From Geobacter sp. (GTDB taxonomy: Bacteria > Desulfobacterota > Desulfuromonadia > Geobacterales > DSM-12255), in contig VEOV01000362.1 of NCBI GenBank assembly GCA_012026855.1, positions 1 to 7,857 on the forward strand: a stretch of DNA of 7,857 nt. Direction: 5' to 3'. The notes under the pieces are model-generated. The model was not told the origin of the DNA. It saw only the letters and a list, made by a program, of their open reading frames with translations, and searched no databases. Below are positions 1 to 6,219 of the stretch, piece by piece. Within the stretch, counting starts at the first letter, position 1, and the number at the start of each line of letters is the position of its first letter. A program made the position numbers and the translations under genes.

Positions 1-1457
1 CCCTTGAGCAGCGGCAGGAGAAAGCTTCTGGCAGCGGCCGAATCCCCCATGTCGGTAATGAGAACCCCCAGGTTCTCCATGGTTTCGATATTATCCGGCT
101 TGATTGACAGGGCGCGCAGATAGGCAAACCTGGCCGCTTCAAACCTGCCTGCATCATGCTCCGCCTCTGCCAGCCCAAACCAGGCTGCATGAGCTCCGGG
201 CGCCTTATGCACCGCATCAGCCCAGAGGGTCGGCGCATCATGCCACACCGGGATTCTGTTGAACGAAACCGTTGCCAGCGGGAACAGCACTGCTGCAGAG
301 GCGGCAATGACGGCCCCCCGCAGCCCCCTGTTAGCCCTGAAGTCGAGCCGGTTGACAGCGAAGCAGACCACTCCGGCAACACCGATCATGGGGAAGTAAA
401 GATAACGATCGTTCATCAGTGTGACCAGCGGCACTAGCTGGGATACCGGCAACAGGGCGATAAAAAAGGCAGCATACCAGAAAAACAGCTCTCTTTTCCA
501 GCGATACAGCCAAATGCCGGCCGCCGCCAGCAGCAAAAACAGCCCTACGCCGGCAACTACGGCCAGGGCGACAGAGCTTTTAATCGGTGGGTCGTAGACT
601 GCGCTCAGGGCCGACGGCCAGAACAGCATCCCCAGGTACTTCACCAGCACCGGGAACATGGTAAGGGCCGTACTGAGGACAGTGCCGCCATGGTACGGCG
701 CCCGCCCCCCTCCGGCTTCCGGTGACTGGCTGATCATCGCCAGCACGGCAACCAGACCGGTGGCAGCAAGATAGGGGAGCAGAGGTCGCAACAGTTTCGG
801 CAGACCCGCTGCCCGGCGCCGGTTCAGATCATACAGCAGCAGCATCGGCGGCAGAACCACGGCAGCCGACTTGGCCAGCAGGGCTAAAATGAAGGCGATG
901 AGCGCAACGGCGTAAAATTGTGCCGGGCCGGGCTCTTCGCTCTTGTGCCATTTCACGTAGCACAGAAAAGAGATGAGCGAGAAGAACATTGCCAGCAGGT
1001 TCTTCCGCTGGGAGAGCCAGACCACCGACTCCACCTGAACAGGGTGAACGCAGAAGAGGAGCGCTCCGCAAAGGGCCGGCAGCAGGGCCGCGCCGAAAGA
1101 CCTGAACAGTGCAAACAGCAGTGCCCCGTTAAAGGCGTGCAGCGTTATATTGACGGCAGTAAAGCCCCGGGCGTCAAGCCCCCAGAGGCTGTAATCGACC
1201 ATGTAGGAGATTATGTGCAGTGGAGCATAGTTGCCGACGTAAAAGGAAGAAAAAGCGCTTTTCAGATGCTGCCAGGTAAAGCCGCGGATGGCCTCGTTCT
1301 GCACGATATAGCGGGGGTCATCCCAATTGGTGAGGAAACTCTGTCCCATGGCTCTGCCAAAGAGCAGCCAGGTAGCAGCGATAATCAGCAGGATAGCCGC
1401 AATATCCGCAAAAGCCGGTGCTGAACTCTGAACTTGTGGCTGCCTGGAATCCGGCAT
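1..1457 (-). CDS. TMTC-like multi-pass membrane protein with C-terminal TPR repeats (3' end outside window)
   Basis: The frame stays open for 485 codons from ATG at 1457 and leaves the window without a stop. The start is supported by a GGGAG Shine-Dalgarno seven bases upstream. Residues 1-400 hold about ten hydrophobic segments. The first outer loop carries NWDDPRY (44-50), and later motifs are HPVQVESVVW (138-147), RKN (151-153), LAKS (194-197) and NDRYLYFP (349-356). These are typical of bacterial relatives of the TMTC/DUF1736 proteins. Residues about 422-485 form two TPR units (for example AWFGLAEAEHDAGRFEAA and a following ALSIKPDN). Animal TMTC proteins are O-mannosyltransferases with a GT-C fold that use an acidic pair in the first loop; Asp46-Asp47 fits that place. 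Sugar transfer onto protein at the membrane is therefore a plausible role, but neither substrate nor activity is shown here. The family call is fairly sure and the enzymatic role is inferred. Confidence 0.85.
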   Translation of the reverse strand, partial: MPDSRQPQVQSSAPAFADIAAILLIIAATWLLFGRAMGQSFLTNWDDPRYIVQNEAIRGFTWQHLKSAFSSFYVGNYAPLHIISYMVDYSLWGLDARGFTAVNITLHAFNGALLFALFRSFGAALLPALCGALLFCVHPVQVESVVWLSQRKNLLAMFFSLISFLCYVKWHKSEEPGPAQFYAVALIAFILALLAKSAAVVLPPMLLLYDLNRRRAAGLPKLLRPLLPYLAATGLVAVLAMISQSPEAGGGRAPYHGGTVLSTALTMFPVLVKYLGMLFWPSALSAVYDPPIKSSVALAVVAGVGLFLLLAAAGIWLYRWKRELFFWYAAFFIALLPVSQLVPLVTLMNDRYLYFPMIGVAGVVCFAVNRLDFRANRGLRGAVIAASAAVLFPLATVSFNRIPVWHDAPTLWADAVHKAPGAHAAWFGLAEAEHDAGRFEAARFAYLRALSIKPDNIETMENLGVLITDMGDSAAARSFLLPLLK

Positions 1458-1488
1458 CAGGTATCTCCCGCTGATGAAAACGCTCTAT

Positions 1489-1517
1489 TTTTTACCACTC
1501 AAGCTCAAGTGTGTAAA
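1489..1517 (-). promoter_or_regulatory. Probable sigma-70 promoter of the TMTC-like gene
   Basis: On the minus strand, TTTACA (1517-1512) and TAAAAA (1494-1489) are separated by exactly 17 bases. A TGG just before the -10 acts as an extended -10 element. The predicted start near 1482 gives a leader of about 25 bases that contains the GGGAG ribosome site. Two tandem CTTGAG units lie in the spacer; their meaning is unknown. Confidence 0.5.
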
Positions 1518-1537
1518 GCGCCAATAACTTTTACCGG

Positions 1538-1566
1538 TTGACTTTCAGGGCGTTATCTACTAGCTT
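1538..1566 (+). promoter_or_regulatory. Probable promoter of the thiamine operon
   Basis: TTGACT (1538-1543) is a near-consensus -35. Seventeen bases later TAGCTT (1561-1566) is a weak -10. The implied transcription start near 1573 falls right at the 5' edge of the TPP aptamer, which supports this assignment. The -10 is poor, so the exact hexamer is uncertain. Confidence 0.4.
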
Positions 1567-1573
1567 CATTTCT

Positions 1574-1660
1574 CTGCTGGGGGAGCTCGCAAGGGCTGAG
1601 ATGAGGAACTCCTCGAACCCCTAAAACCTGATCCGGGTCGTACCGGCGTAGGGAAGCGCT
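1574..1660 (+). promoter_or_regulatory. TPP riboswitch aptamer (THI element)
   Basis: The conserved THI-box blocks are present in order: GGGG (1579-1583), GCTGAGA (1595-1601), ACCCC (1617-1621), ACCTGATC (1626-1633) and the 3' core CGTAGGGAA (1647-1655). Stems can be drawn: GGGG with CCCC; AGCTC/GGGCT capped by a GCAA tetraloop (1584-1597); an extra GAGG-AACT-CCTC hairpin (1603-1614); and CCGG/CCGG (1633-1646). The closing P1 stem is short (GCT with AGC). This RNA binds thiamine pyrophosphate. With the terminator at 1691-1719 it would stop transcription before thiED when TPP is high. Confidence 0.95.
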
Positions 1661-1689
1661 CAGAACAGCCCCTGTCATCCACCTTCTGC

Positions 1690-1719
1690 AAGCCGCGACC
1701 TTTGTCTCGCGGCTTTTTT
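1690..1719 (+). terminator. Riboswitch-controlled intrinsic terminator
   Basis: AGCCGCGA (1691-1698) pairs perfectly with TCGCGGCT (1707-1714) around an 8-base loop and is followed by six T residues (1714-1719). It lies between the TPP aptamer and the thiED start, the position expected for a transcription-attenuation expression platform. I could not resolve the competing antiterminator by eye. Confidence 0.85.
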
Positions 1720-1734
1720 ATTGTCTGGAGTGTC

Positions 1735-2046
1735 GTGCTGAAAGCAGAACTGGTCCAAAAACTTAACGGCGTCTACCTGATTACCGATCACGGCAATGAC
1801 CTTGTGCCGCGGGTCAGTGCGGCCATTGACTCCGTCTCTGCCGTCCAGTTCCGCTCCAAGAGCCACTCCACGGACGAGAAGCTCCGCCTTGGCCTGGCGC
1901 TGCGCCAGCGCTGCCAAAAGAGGGGCAAACTGTTCATTGTCAATGATGATGTTGACCTTGCCCTGCAGCTGGATGCCGATGGTGTACATCTTGGCCAGGA
2001 AGACGGCGACCCGGCCGCCGCACGGAAGGAGCTCGGGGCCGACTGA
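1735..2046 (+). CDS. thiE: ThiE N-terminal half, ending at the premature TGA
   Basis: If the TGA at 2044-2046 is real and not recoded, the riboswitch-controlled message would first yield this 103-residue product. It holds beta strands 1-4 of the ThiE TIM barrel, with the phosphate- and pyrimidine-binding motifs QFRSK and NDDVDLALQLDADGVHLGQED. It lacks the second half of the barrel (the GADYIGFG and IPIVAIGGI motifs) and so should not fold into an active enzyme by itself. Whether the two halves could complement each other is unknown. Confidence 0.55.
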   Translation: MLKAELVQKLNGVYLITDHGNDLVPRVSAAIDSVSAVQFRSKSHSTDEKLRLGLALRQRCQKRGKLFIVNDDVDLALQLDADGVHLGQEDGDPAAARKELGAD

Positions 2047-2127
2047 ATCATCGGCATCTCGCCCCCCACCCCCCAGGAGGCCGCAGCCGCCCAGGCTGCC
2101 GGGGCGGACTACATCGGTTTCGGTGCC

Positions 2128-3174
2128 ATGTTCCCCACGGACAGCAAGGAGATTCAGCACCTTCCCGGCACCAGACTGCTGGCAGAGGCAAGAAAAGCGG
2201 TCAACATCCCGATCGTCGCCATCGGCGGCATCTGCCGTGACAATGCGGCCGAGGTGATCGCTGCCGGTGCTGACAGCATTGCGGTAATTTCGGCAATAAT
2301 GTCCCATGGAGAGCCGGAACTGGCCGCCGCGGAACTGGCGCTGCTGTTCAACCGCCGCCAGGCTGCACCCAAAGGGGTTGTGCTGACCATTGCCGGCAGC
2401 GCCTCCGGCGGCGGCGCCGGCATCCAGGCAGACCTGAAGACCATCACCCTCTTGGGCTCCTATGGCGCTTCAGTCATCACGGCACTGACCGCCCAGAACA
2501 CCCTCGGTGTCAGCGGCATCCATCCGGCTCCGGCCGAGTTTGTCACGGCCCAGCTTGAGGCGGTGCTGAGTGATATTCCGGTGGATGTGGTCAAGACCGG
2601 CATGCTCTTTTCTGCAGAGATCATTGCCGCAGTTGCCTGGCAGCTGTGCAAATACAACAGGAAGTTCCTGGTGGTCGATCCGGTGATGATCGCCAAGGGC
2701 GGGGCAAAGCTGATCGACGCTACGGCGGTAAACGCCCTGGTCAACCAGCTGCTGCCGCTGACCTACCTGCTCACTCCGAATGTTCCGGAAGCGGAAGCGC
2801 TGACCGGGTTGCGGATAACCACCGAAGCAGACATGCTGGTAGCGGCAGAAAAGCTGTTCTCCCTGGGGGCGCGCAACGTGCTGCTCAAGGGGGGGCACCT
2901 GGACAGCGCCGATGCCGTTGACCTGCTCTTTGACGGCAAGTCTGCACAATGGCTGCGCACCCGGCGCATAGCCACCACTAACAGCCACGGCACCGGCTGC
3001 ACGCTCTCATCGGCAATCGCCGCATTCCTGGCAAAAGGAGAACCGCTCCCTGTTGCCGTTGCCCGTGCCAAAGAATTCATCACCACCGCAATCCGGCTTG
3101 CCCGCCCACTGGGCAAGGGACATAGCCCGGTGAACCATTTCGCGGCCAGCCGCGAACTATTATTCAAGGAGTAA
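2128..3174 (+). CDS. thiD: ThiE C-terminal part plus complete ThiD (HMP/HMP-P kinase)
   Basis: The open stretch after the TGA contains a full ribokinase-fold ThiD from about 2377. In order it has IAGSASGGGAGIQADLKT, TPNVPEAEALTG, VLLKGGHL and NSHGTGCTLSSA, with the anion-hole/catalytic Cys422 (fusion numbering, codon 2998-3000). ThiD phosphorylates HMP to HMP-P and HMP-P to HMP-PP in the cytoplasm. ATG 2128 is only the first ATG after the stop. It lies inside the ThiE motif AMFPTDSK and has no Shine-Dalgarno, so it is not a natural gene start; efficient restart there is doubtful. One oddity is Ala223 where the family normally has Asp in GSDSGGGAG. The last codons AAGGAG also serve as the ribosome site of thiC, three bases downstream, so the two genes are translationally coupled. 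Confidence 0.85.
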   Translation: MFPTDSKEIQHLPGTRLLAEARKAVNIPIVAIGGICRDNAAEVIAAGADSIAVISAIMSHGEPELAAAELALLFNRRQAAPKGVVLTIAGSASGGGAGIQADLKTITLLGSYGASVITALTAQNTLGVSGIHPAPAEFVTAQLEAVLSDIPVDVVKTGMLFSAEIIAAVAWQLCKYNRKFLVVDPVMIAKGGAKLIDATAVNALVNQLLPLTYLLTPNVPEAEALTGLRITTEADMLVAAEKLFSLGARNVLLKGGHLDSADAVDLLFDGKSAQWLRTRRIATTNSHGTGCTLSSAIAAFLAKGEPLPVAVARAKEFITTAIRLARPLGKGHSPVNHFAASRELLFKE

Positions 3175-3177
3175 CTG

Positions 3178-4482
3178 ATGGCCATCACCCAGCTCGACTA
3201 CGCCCGTAAAGGGGTCATTACCGAAAAGATGCAGGCCGCTGCCGCCAGCGAAGGGGTCACCCCCGAGTTCATCCGTGACGGCATCGCTGCCGGCAACATC
3301 ATCATCTGCAACAACATCAAGCGCGTGGGGGGCATCCCGCTGCCTGTCGGCAAAGGGCTGCGGACCAAGGTAAATGCCAACATCGGCACCTCCTCCGACG
3401 ACCTGGACATTGCCAAAGAGCTGGAAAAAGCCCGTGTGGCTGTGAAGTATGGCGCCGACGCCATCATGGACCTTTCCACCGGCGGACCGGTGGACGAAAT
3501 CCGGCGGGCGATCATCGCCGAAACCAGCGCCTGCATCGGCACTGTGCCACTCTACCAGGCGGCGCTGGATGCGGTCCGCGTCCGGAAAAAAGCCATCGTC
3601 GACATGACCGTTGATGAGATGTTTGCCGGCATCATCAAGCACGCCGAGGATGGGGTCGACTTCATCACCGTCCATTGCGGCGTAACCCGCAGCACAGTGG
3701 AGCGGATGAAGAACGAAGGGCGGATCATGGATGTGGTCTCCCGCGGCGGCTCCTTCACCATCGAGTGGATGGCTTACAACAACGCCGAGAATCCGCTGTT
3801 TGAGCATTACGACAAGCTTATTCAGATCGCCCGCGACTACGACCTGACCCTCTCCCTTGGTGACGGCTTCCGTCCCGGTTGCCTGGCCGACGCCACCGCC
3901 CGGGCCCAGATCCACGAACTGATTCTCCTGGGCGAGCTGACCCAAAGGGCCTGGGACGCCGGGGTACAGGTAATGATCGAAGGACCGGGGCATGTGCCGT
4001 TCAACCAGATTGAAGCCAACATCCTGCTGCAGAAGCGGCTTTGCCACGGCGCACCGTTCTATGTCCTCGGCCCGCTGGTCACCGACATTGCGCCGGGTTA
4101 CGACCATATCACCTGCGCCATTGGCGGCACGGTCGCAGCAGCGGCCGGCGCCGACTTCCTCTGCTACGTCACCCCGGCCGAACACCTCAAACTGCCATCA
4201 GTCCAGGACGTGCGGGACGGGGTAGTGGCCACCCGCATCGCCGCCCATGCCGGCGATATCGTCAAGGGGGTCAAGGGGGCCATGGACAAGGACATTGCCA
4301 TGGCAAAGTGCCGCAAGAAGCTGGACTGGGAAGGTCAGTTCAACCTGGCGCTCGATCCGGAAAAGGCACGCCAGCTGCGCGCCGAATCGGGTGTGGCCGA
4401 CCACGGCGCCTGTACCATGTGCGGTGAGTTCTGCGCCTACAAGCTTATGGATGATGCCATGGAGAAGCAGGCAAAGGAATGA
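3178..4482 (+). CDS. thiC: Phosphomethylpyrimidine synthase ThiC, short form
   Basis: ThiC is a non-canonical radical-SAM enzyme that rearranges aminoimidazole ribotide (AIR) to HMP-P, the pyrimidine half of thiamine. The 434-residue length is that of the short form common in anaerobes and lacks the N-terminal extension of the E. coli type. Visible motifs are IGTSSDDLDIAKELEKA (69-85), DLSTGG (98-103), DFITVHCG (161-168), SLGDGFRPG (226-234), MIEGPGHVP (266-274), GPLVTDIAPGYDHIT (298-312) and TPAEHLKLP (332-340). His272 and His336 match the metal-binding histidines of the family. The C-terminal [4Fe-4S] motif is C412-x2-C415-x3-C419. ATG 3178 has AAGGAG at 3166-3171. A BzaF (benzimidazole synthase) paralogue was considered, but the thiED/TPP-riboswitch context favours ThiC. 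Confidence 0.95.
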   Translation: MAITQLDYARKGVITEKMQAAAASEGVTPEFIRDGIAAGNIIICNNIKRVGGIPLPVGKGLRTKVNANIGTSSDDLDIAKELEKARVAVKYGADAIMDLSTGGPVDEIRRAIIAETSACIGTVPLYQAALDAVRVRKKAIVDMTVDEMFAGIIKHAEDGVDFITVHCGVTRSTVERMKNEGRIMDVVSRGGSFTIEWMAYNNAENPLFEHYDKLIQIARDYDLTLSLGDGFRPGCLADATARAQIHELILLGELTQRAWDAGVQVMIEGPGHVPFNQIEANILLQKRLCHGAPFYVLGPLVTDIAPGYDHITCAIGGTVAAAAGADFLCYVTPAEHLKLPSVQDVRDGVVATRIAAHAGDIVKGVKGAMDKDIAMAKCRKKLDWEGQFNLALDPEKARQLRAESGVADHGACTMCGEFCAYKLMDDAMEKQAKE

Positions 4483-4511
4483 TTGACGCGGCGGGGAAAA
4501 TCCGCTAGAAA
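4483..4511 (+). promoter_or_regulatory. Probable promoter of tRNA-Thr
   Basis: TTGACG (4483-4488) and TAGAAA (4506-4511) are 17 bases apart. A start near 4518 would leave an 8-base leader before the tRNA. The -35 begins immediately after the thiC stop codon, so the tRNA can be made independently of the TPP-controlled operon. Confidence 0.5.
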
Positions 4512-4525
4512 TTGTTCATTGTTTG

Positions 4526-4601
4526 GCCGGAGTAACTCAGTTGGTAGAGTAGCTGATTCGTAATCAGCAAGTCGGCGGTTCGAGTCCGCTCTTCGGCTCC
4601 A
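4526..4601 (+). tRNA. tRNA-Thr (anticodon CGT)
   Basis: The 76 bases fold into a full cloverleaf. The acceptor stem is GCCGGAG/CTTCGGC, the D arm ACTC/GAGT, the anticodon stem GCTGA/TCAGC with loop TTCGTAA, and the T arm GGCGG/CCGCT with loop TTCGAGT. CCA is encoded at 4599-4601. Loop position 34-36 reads CGT, which decodes ACG (Thr). The discriminator base is T. It follows thiC by 43 bases and is followed by a strong hairpin. Confidence 0.97.
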
Positions 4602-4607
4602 GAAATC

Positions 4608-4640
4608 AAAGGGGTTACAGTCAAAGACTGTGGCCCCTTT
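4608..4640 (+). terminator. 15-bp hairpin after tRNA-Thr, probable terminator
   Basis: Bases 4608-4622 pair with 4626-4640 over 15 continuous positions, two of them G-T wobbles, closing on an AAA loop. The outer arms are AAAGGGG and CCCCTTT. The T run is short (TTT, then AAATTT), so termination may be partial. The hairpin lies 6 bases after the tRNA CCA and before the ribosome site of the next gene. Confidence 0.7.
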
Positions 4641-4671
4641 AAATTTAGTCGGCCCAGCATTGGGAGGACCC

Positions 4672-5982
4672 TTGCCTGAACTTTCGAAGAATGGCCATCT
4701 GACACTGAAGTGTTTGATAACTGTTGTGGTTATTTTTGTTGTTTATGCACGGCAACCGGCGCTGATCGCCGAACCCCGGTTCTGGGCTGAAGAAGGGGTC
4801 AACTACTTCGCTTACGCCTATGACCACAGCTGGCTGGACAACCTGTTCACCCCGCAATACGGCTATAACACCCTTTACAACAGCATAGCTACTTCGCTGG
4901 CAACCCTGGTACCGCTGGAGGACGCTCCGGCAGTTACCACCTATCTGGCACTCATGGTACAACTGTCAGTGTCGCTGGCAGTCATCTGGTGGGACATTCC
5001 CTTTCTGGATACCATCCCCAAAAAGTTTGCCATTGCGGTGTTAATGCAAACCCTTGCCTATGCACGCATCTGGGCCACCACTATAGGGGTGCAGTACTGG
5101 CTCTGCGTCCTCTCCCTACTGATACTGCTGTATAACCACCAGGCTCAGAGCAGAAGAATGTTTGTCCTGCACAACGGCCTGCTGGTCATGAACGGCCTGA
5201 CAGGAATACTGTCGTGCCTGTTGATACCTGCCTTTGCCCTGAAGGCAGTAAAAACAAAGTCCCGCAGGCTGATGACCCAGACGGTCATTCTGACTCTCTG
5301 CCTGCTGGTGCAAATAGCCGTATTCCTCAACTCCTACCTGGGCAGGGATGCCGGCCTCAACTCCCGCTTTGGCGACTTCAACTTTCTTTACGTGCTGAAC
5401 AAGATGATGCGCTTCCTGATTACCGCTCCATTCTATGAGCGTTATGCTTTTTCAACCCCTCTTGGCGAGACCCTGGACCTAGCTGTCCGGGACGCATTGA
5501 GCAGAATAGCCGGTCCAGCAATATATTCGCCCCAGTATAATTTCTATCTGCTGGAGATGGCCCTGGGTCTGGCGACAGTTGCCTTCCTTCTCACCCTGGC
5601 CTGGAAAAAAATCAGACAACTTGATACACAGCTGCTCGCCATTTCGATTCTGCTGGTAACGGTAGCTTCAACCTATTTATCGGTTAACAGCTCCGGAGGG
5701 CCGCGCTATACCTTTGCCCCCAGCATCATGATCATGCTGCTGGTAGTCGGCGCCCTGAATGACAAAACTATCGCCAGGACGCTCCGCTATCTGGCGGCCA
5801 TACTCATTGTACTGTCGTTGATCAATTCTTTAAGGTATTACCGGATGAATATGCTGGGAGGGGTTGCCTATGACGCGTCGTGGCCAAAATGGCAGGATGA
5901 GGTCAGGATGTGGAAAACCGACCACAGCTACCCGCTTAAAATCTGGCCGCCGGGCTGGGCAATGACCCTGCTTGGCAAGTAG
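4672..5982 (+). CDS. Multi-pass membrane protein, GT-C glycosyltransferase-like, unassigned family
   Basis: A 436-residue protein with about nine to ten hydrophobic segments (roughly 13-30, 65-80, 88-108, 117-135, 140-155, 165-192, 202-220, 292-310, 320-337, 348-362, 370-386). I chose TTG 4672, which has GGGAGGA at 4662-4668. The upstream in-frame GTG at 4630 lies inside the hairpin and is unlikely. After the first segment comes EPRFWAEEG (34-42), an acidic outer-loop motif placed like the catalytic acidic residues of GT-C sugar transferases. Near the end are SSGGPRYTFAP (340-350) and a Trp-rich, probably extracytoplasmic tail (404-429). This suggests transfer of a lipid-linked sugar in envelope or polysaccharide synthesis, but I do not recognise a named family. 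Its base composition is visibly less GC-rich than thiC. It appears to be a single-gene unit ending convergently, 26 bases from the next gene. Confidence 0.8.
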   Translation: MPELSKNGHLTLKCLITVVVIFVVYARQPALIAEPRFWAEEGVNYFAYAYDHSWLDNLFTPQYGYNTLYNSIATSLATLVPLEDAPAVTTYLALMVQLSVSLAVIWWDIPFLDTIPKKFAIAVLMQTLAYARIWATTIGVQYWLCVLSLLILLYNHQAQSRRMFVLHNGLLVMNGLTGILSCLLIPAFALKAVKTKSRRLMTQTVILTLCLLVQIAVFLNSYLGRDAGLNSRFGDFNFLYVLNKMMRFLITAPFYERYAFSTPLGETLDLAVRDALSRIAGPAIYSPQYNFYLLEMALGLATVAFLLTLAWKKIRQLDTQLLAISILLVTVASTYLSVNSSGGPRYTFAPSIMIMLLVVGALNDKTIARTLRYLAAILIVLSLINSLRYYRMNMLGGVAYDASWPKWQDEVRMWKTDHSYPLKIWPPGWAMTLLGK

Positions 5983-6008
5983 GTGGCCCGCTACCCGGCA
6001 GCTGCATT

Positions 6009-6185
6009 TCAGACCGACGGCACCAGGTGAAGCTCCTGCTCGATGTCGTTGCCATTGACGAGGACAACCTTGTCCCCTTCAGTCCGGACAAGACCACGGT
6101 CAATCCAGATTTTGATCTGGCTGGTATCGAGACCATACTTGGCAGCGGCTTCTTCAATTGTGTACCAACTTTTGGTAAGTGACAT
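6009..6185 (-). CDS. Small MerR/excisionase-like helix-turn-helix protein
   Basis: The frame ATG 6185 to TGA 6009 encodes 58 residues starting MSLTKSWYTIEEAAAKYGLD. The pattern YTIEEAAAKYGLDTSQIKIWIDRGLV is the classic winged helix-turn-helix opening of MerR/excisionase-type proteins: T-x-x-E-A-A, a turn at G-L, then a recognition helix ending IWIDRGLV. A short wing follows (TEGDKVVLVNGNDIEQEL). There is no effector or dimerisation domain, so this is a minimal DNA-binding module rather than a full MerR sensor. The ribosome site is a purine run AAAGGGGG just upstream of the ATG. The gene begins 34 bases after the 123-aa gene on the same strand with no terminator between, so the two are probably cotranscribed. 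It may regulate its own operon or the divergent hyf-like gene, which is a guess. Confidence 0.75.
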   Translation of the reverse strand: MSLTKSWYTIEEAAAKYGLDTSQIKIWIDRGLVRTEGDKVVLVNGNDIEQELHLVPSV

Positions 6186-6219
6186 TGTGCCCCCTTTGGC
6201 AGCCCGGCTACGCGGCCCC

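Larger units (their letters stand above)
1735..3174 (+). pseudogene. thiED: thiED: thiamine-phosphate synthase/HMP-P kinase fusion, interrupted by in-frame TGA
   Basis: One frame of 479 codons encodes an N-terminal ThiE domain (about 1-208) and a C-terminal ThiD domain (about 214-479). The only break is TGA at codon 104 (2044-2046). The start is GTG 1735, with GGAG at 1727-1730 and the protein beginning LKAELVQKLNGVYLITD. ThiE motifs before the stop are QFRSK (38-42), NDD (70-72) and ADGVHLGQED (81-90). After the stop they continue without a gap: IIGIS, GADYIGFGAMFPTDSK and IPIVAIGGI. ThiE joins HMP-PP and thiazole phosphate into thiamine phosphate, and ThiD makes the HMP-PP. Because both sides of the stop align to the family in one frame, the lesion is a single base change, for example CGA to TGA, or a sequence error. 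Read literally, no complete ThiE is made. The frame is the first gene after the TPP riboswitch. Confidence 0.85.

Noticed and set aside
156..1424. Plus-strand open frames at 156-437 and 918-1424
   Set aside because: They are antisense shadows of the 485-codon minus-strand membrane protein, whose motifs and hydrophobic pattern are clear.
2044..2100. TGA in thiE as a selenocysteine codon
   Set aside because: The position is variable and not redox-active in ThiE, and I see no convincing SECIS-like hairpin just downstream. A point mutation or sequence error is simpler.
3160..4185. Long minus-strand open frame (341 codons) opposite thiC
   Set aside because: It is a mirror of a GC-rich coding frame. 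It has no recognisable motif or ribosome site, and thiC on the other strand is certain.
4526..4640. Integrated element using tRNA-Thr as attachment site
   Set aside because: No duplicated tRNA 3' end, integrase or phage gene is seen in the window.
4630..4671. GTG at 4630 as start of the 4672-5982 protein
   Set aside because: It lies inside the 15-bp hairpin with no ribosome site. TTG 4672 has GGGAGGA just upstream.
5983..6008. Terminator between the convergent genes
   Set aside because: Only a weak GGTGG/CTACC stem is near 5983-5998 and there is no T run on either strand.
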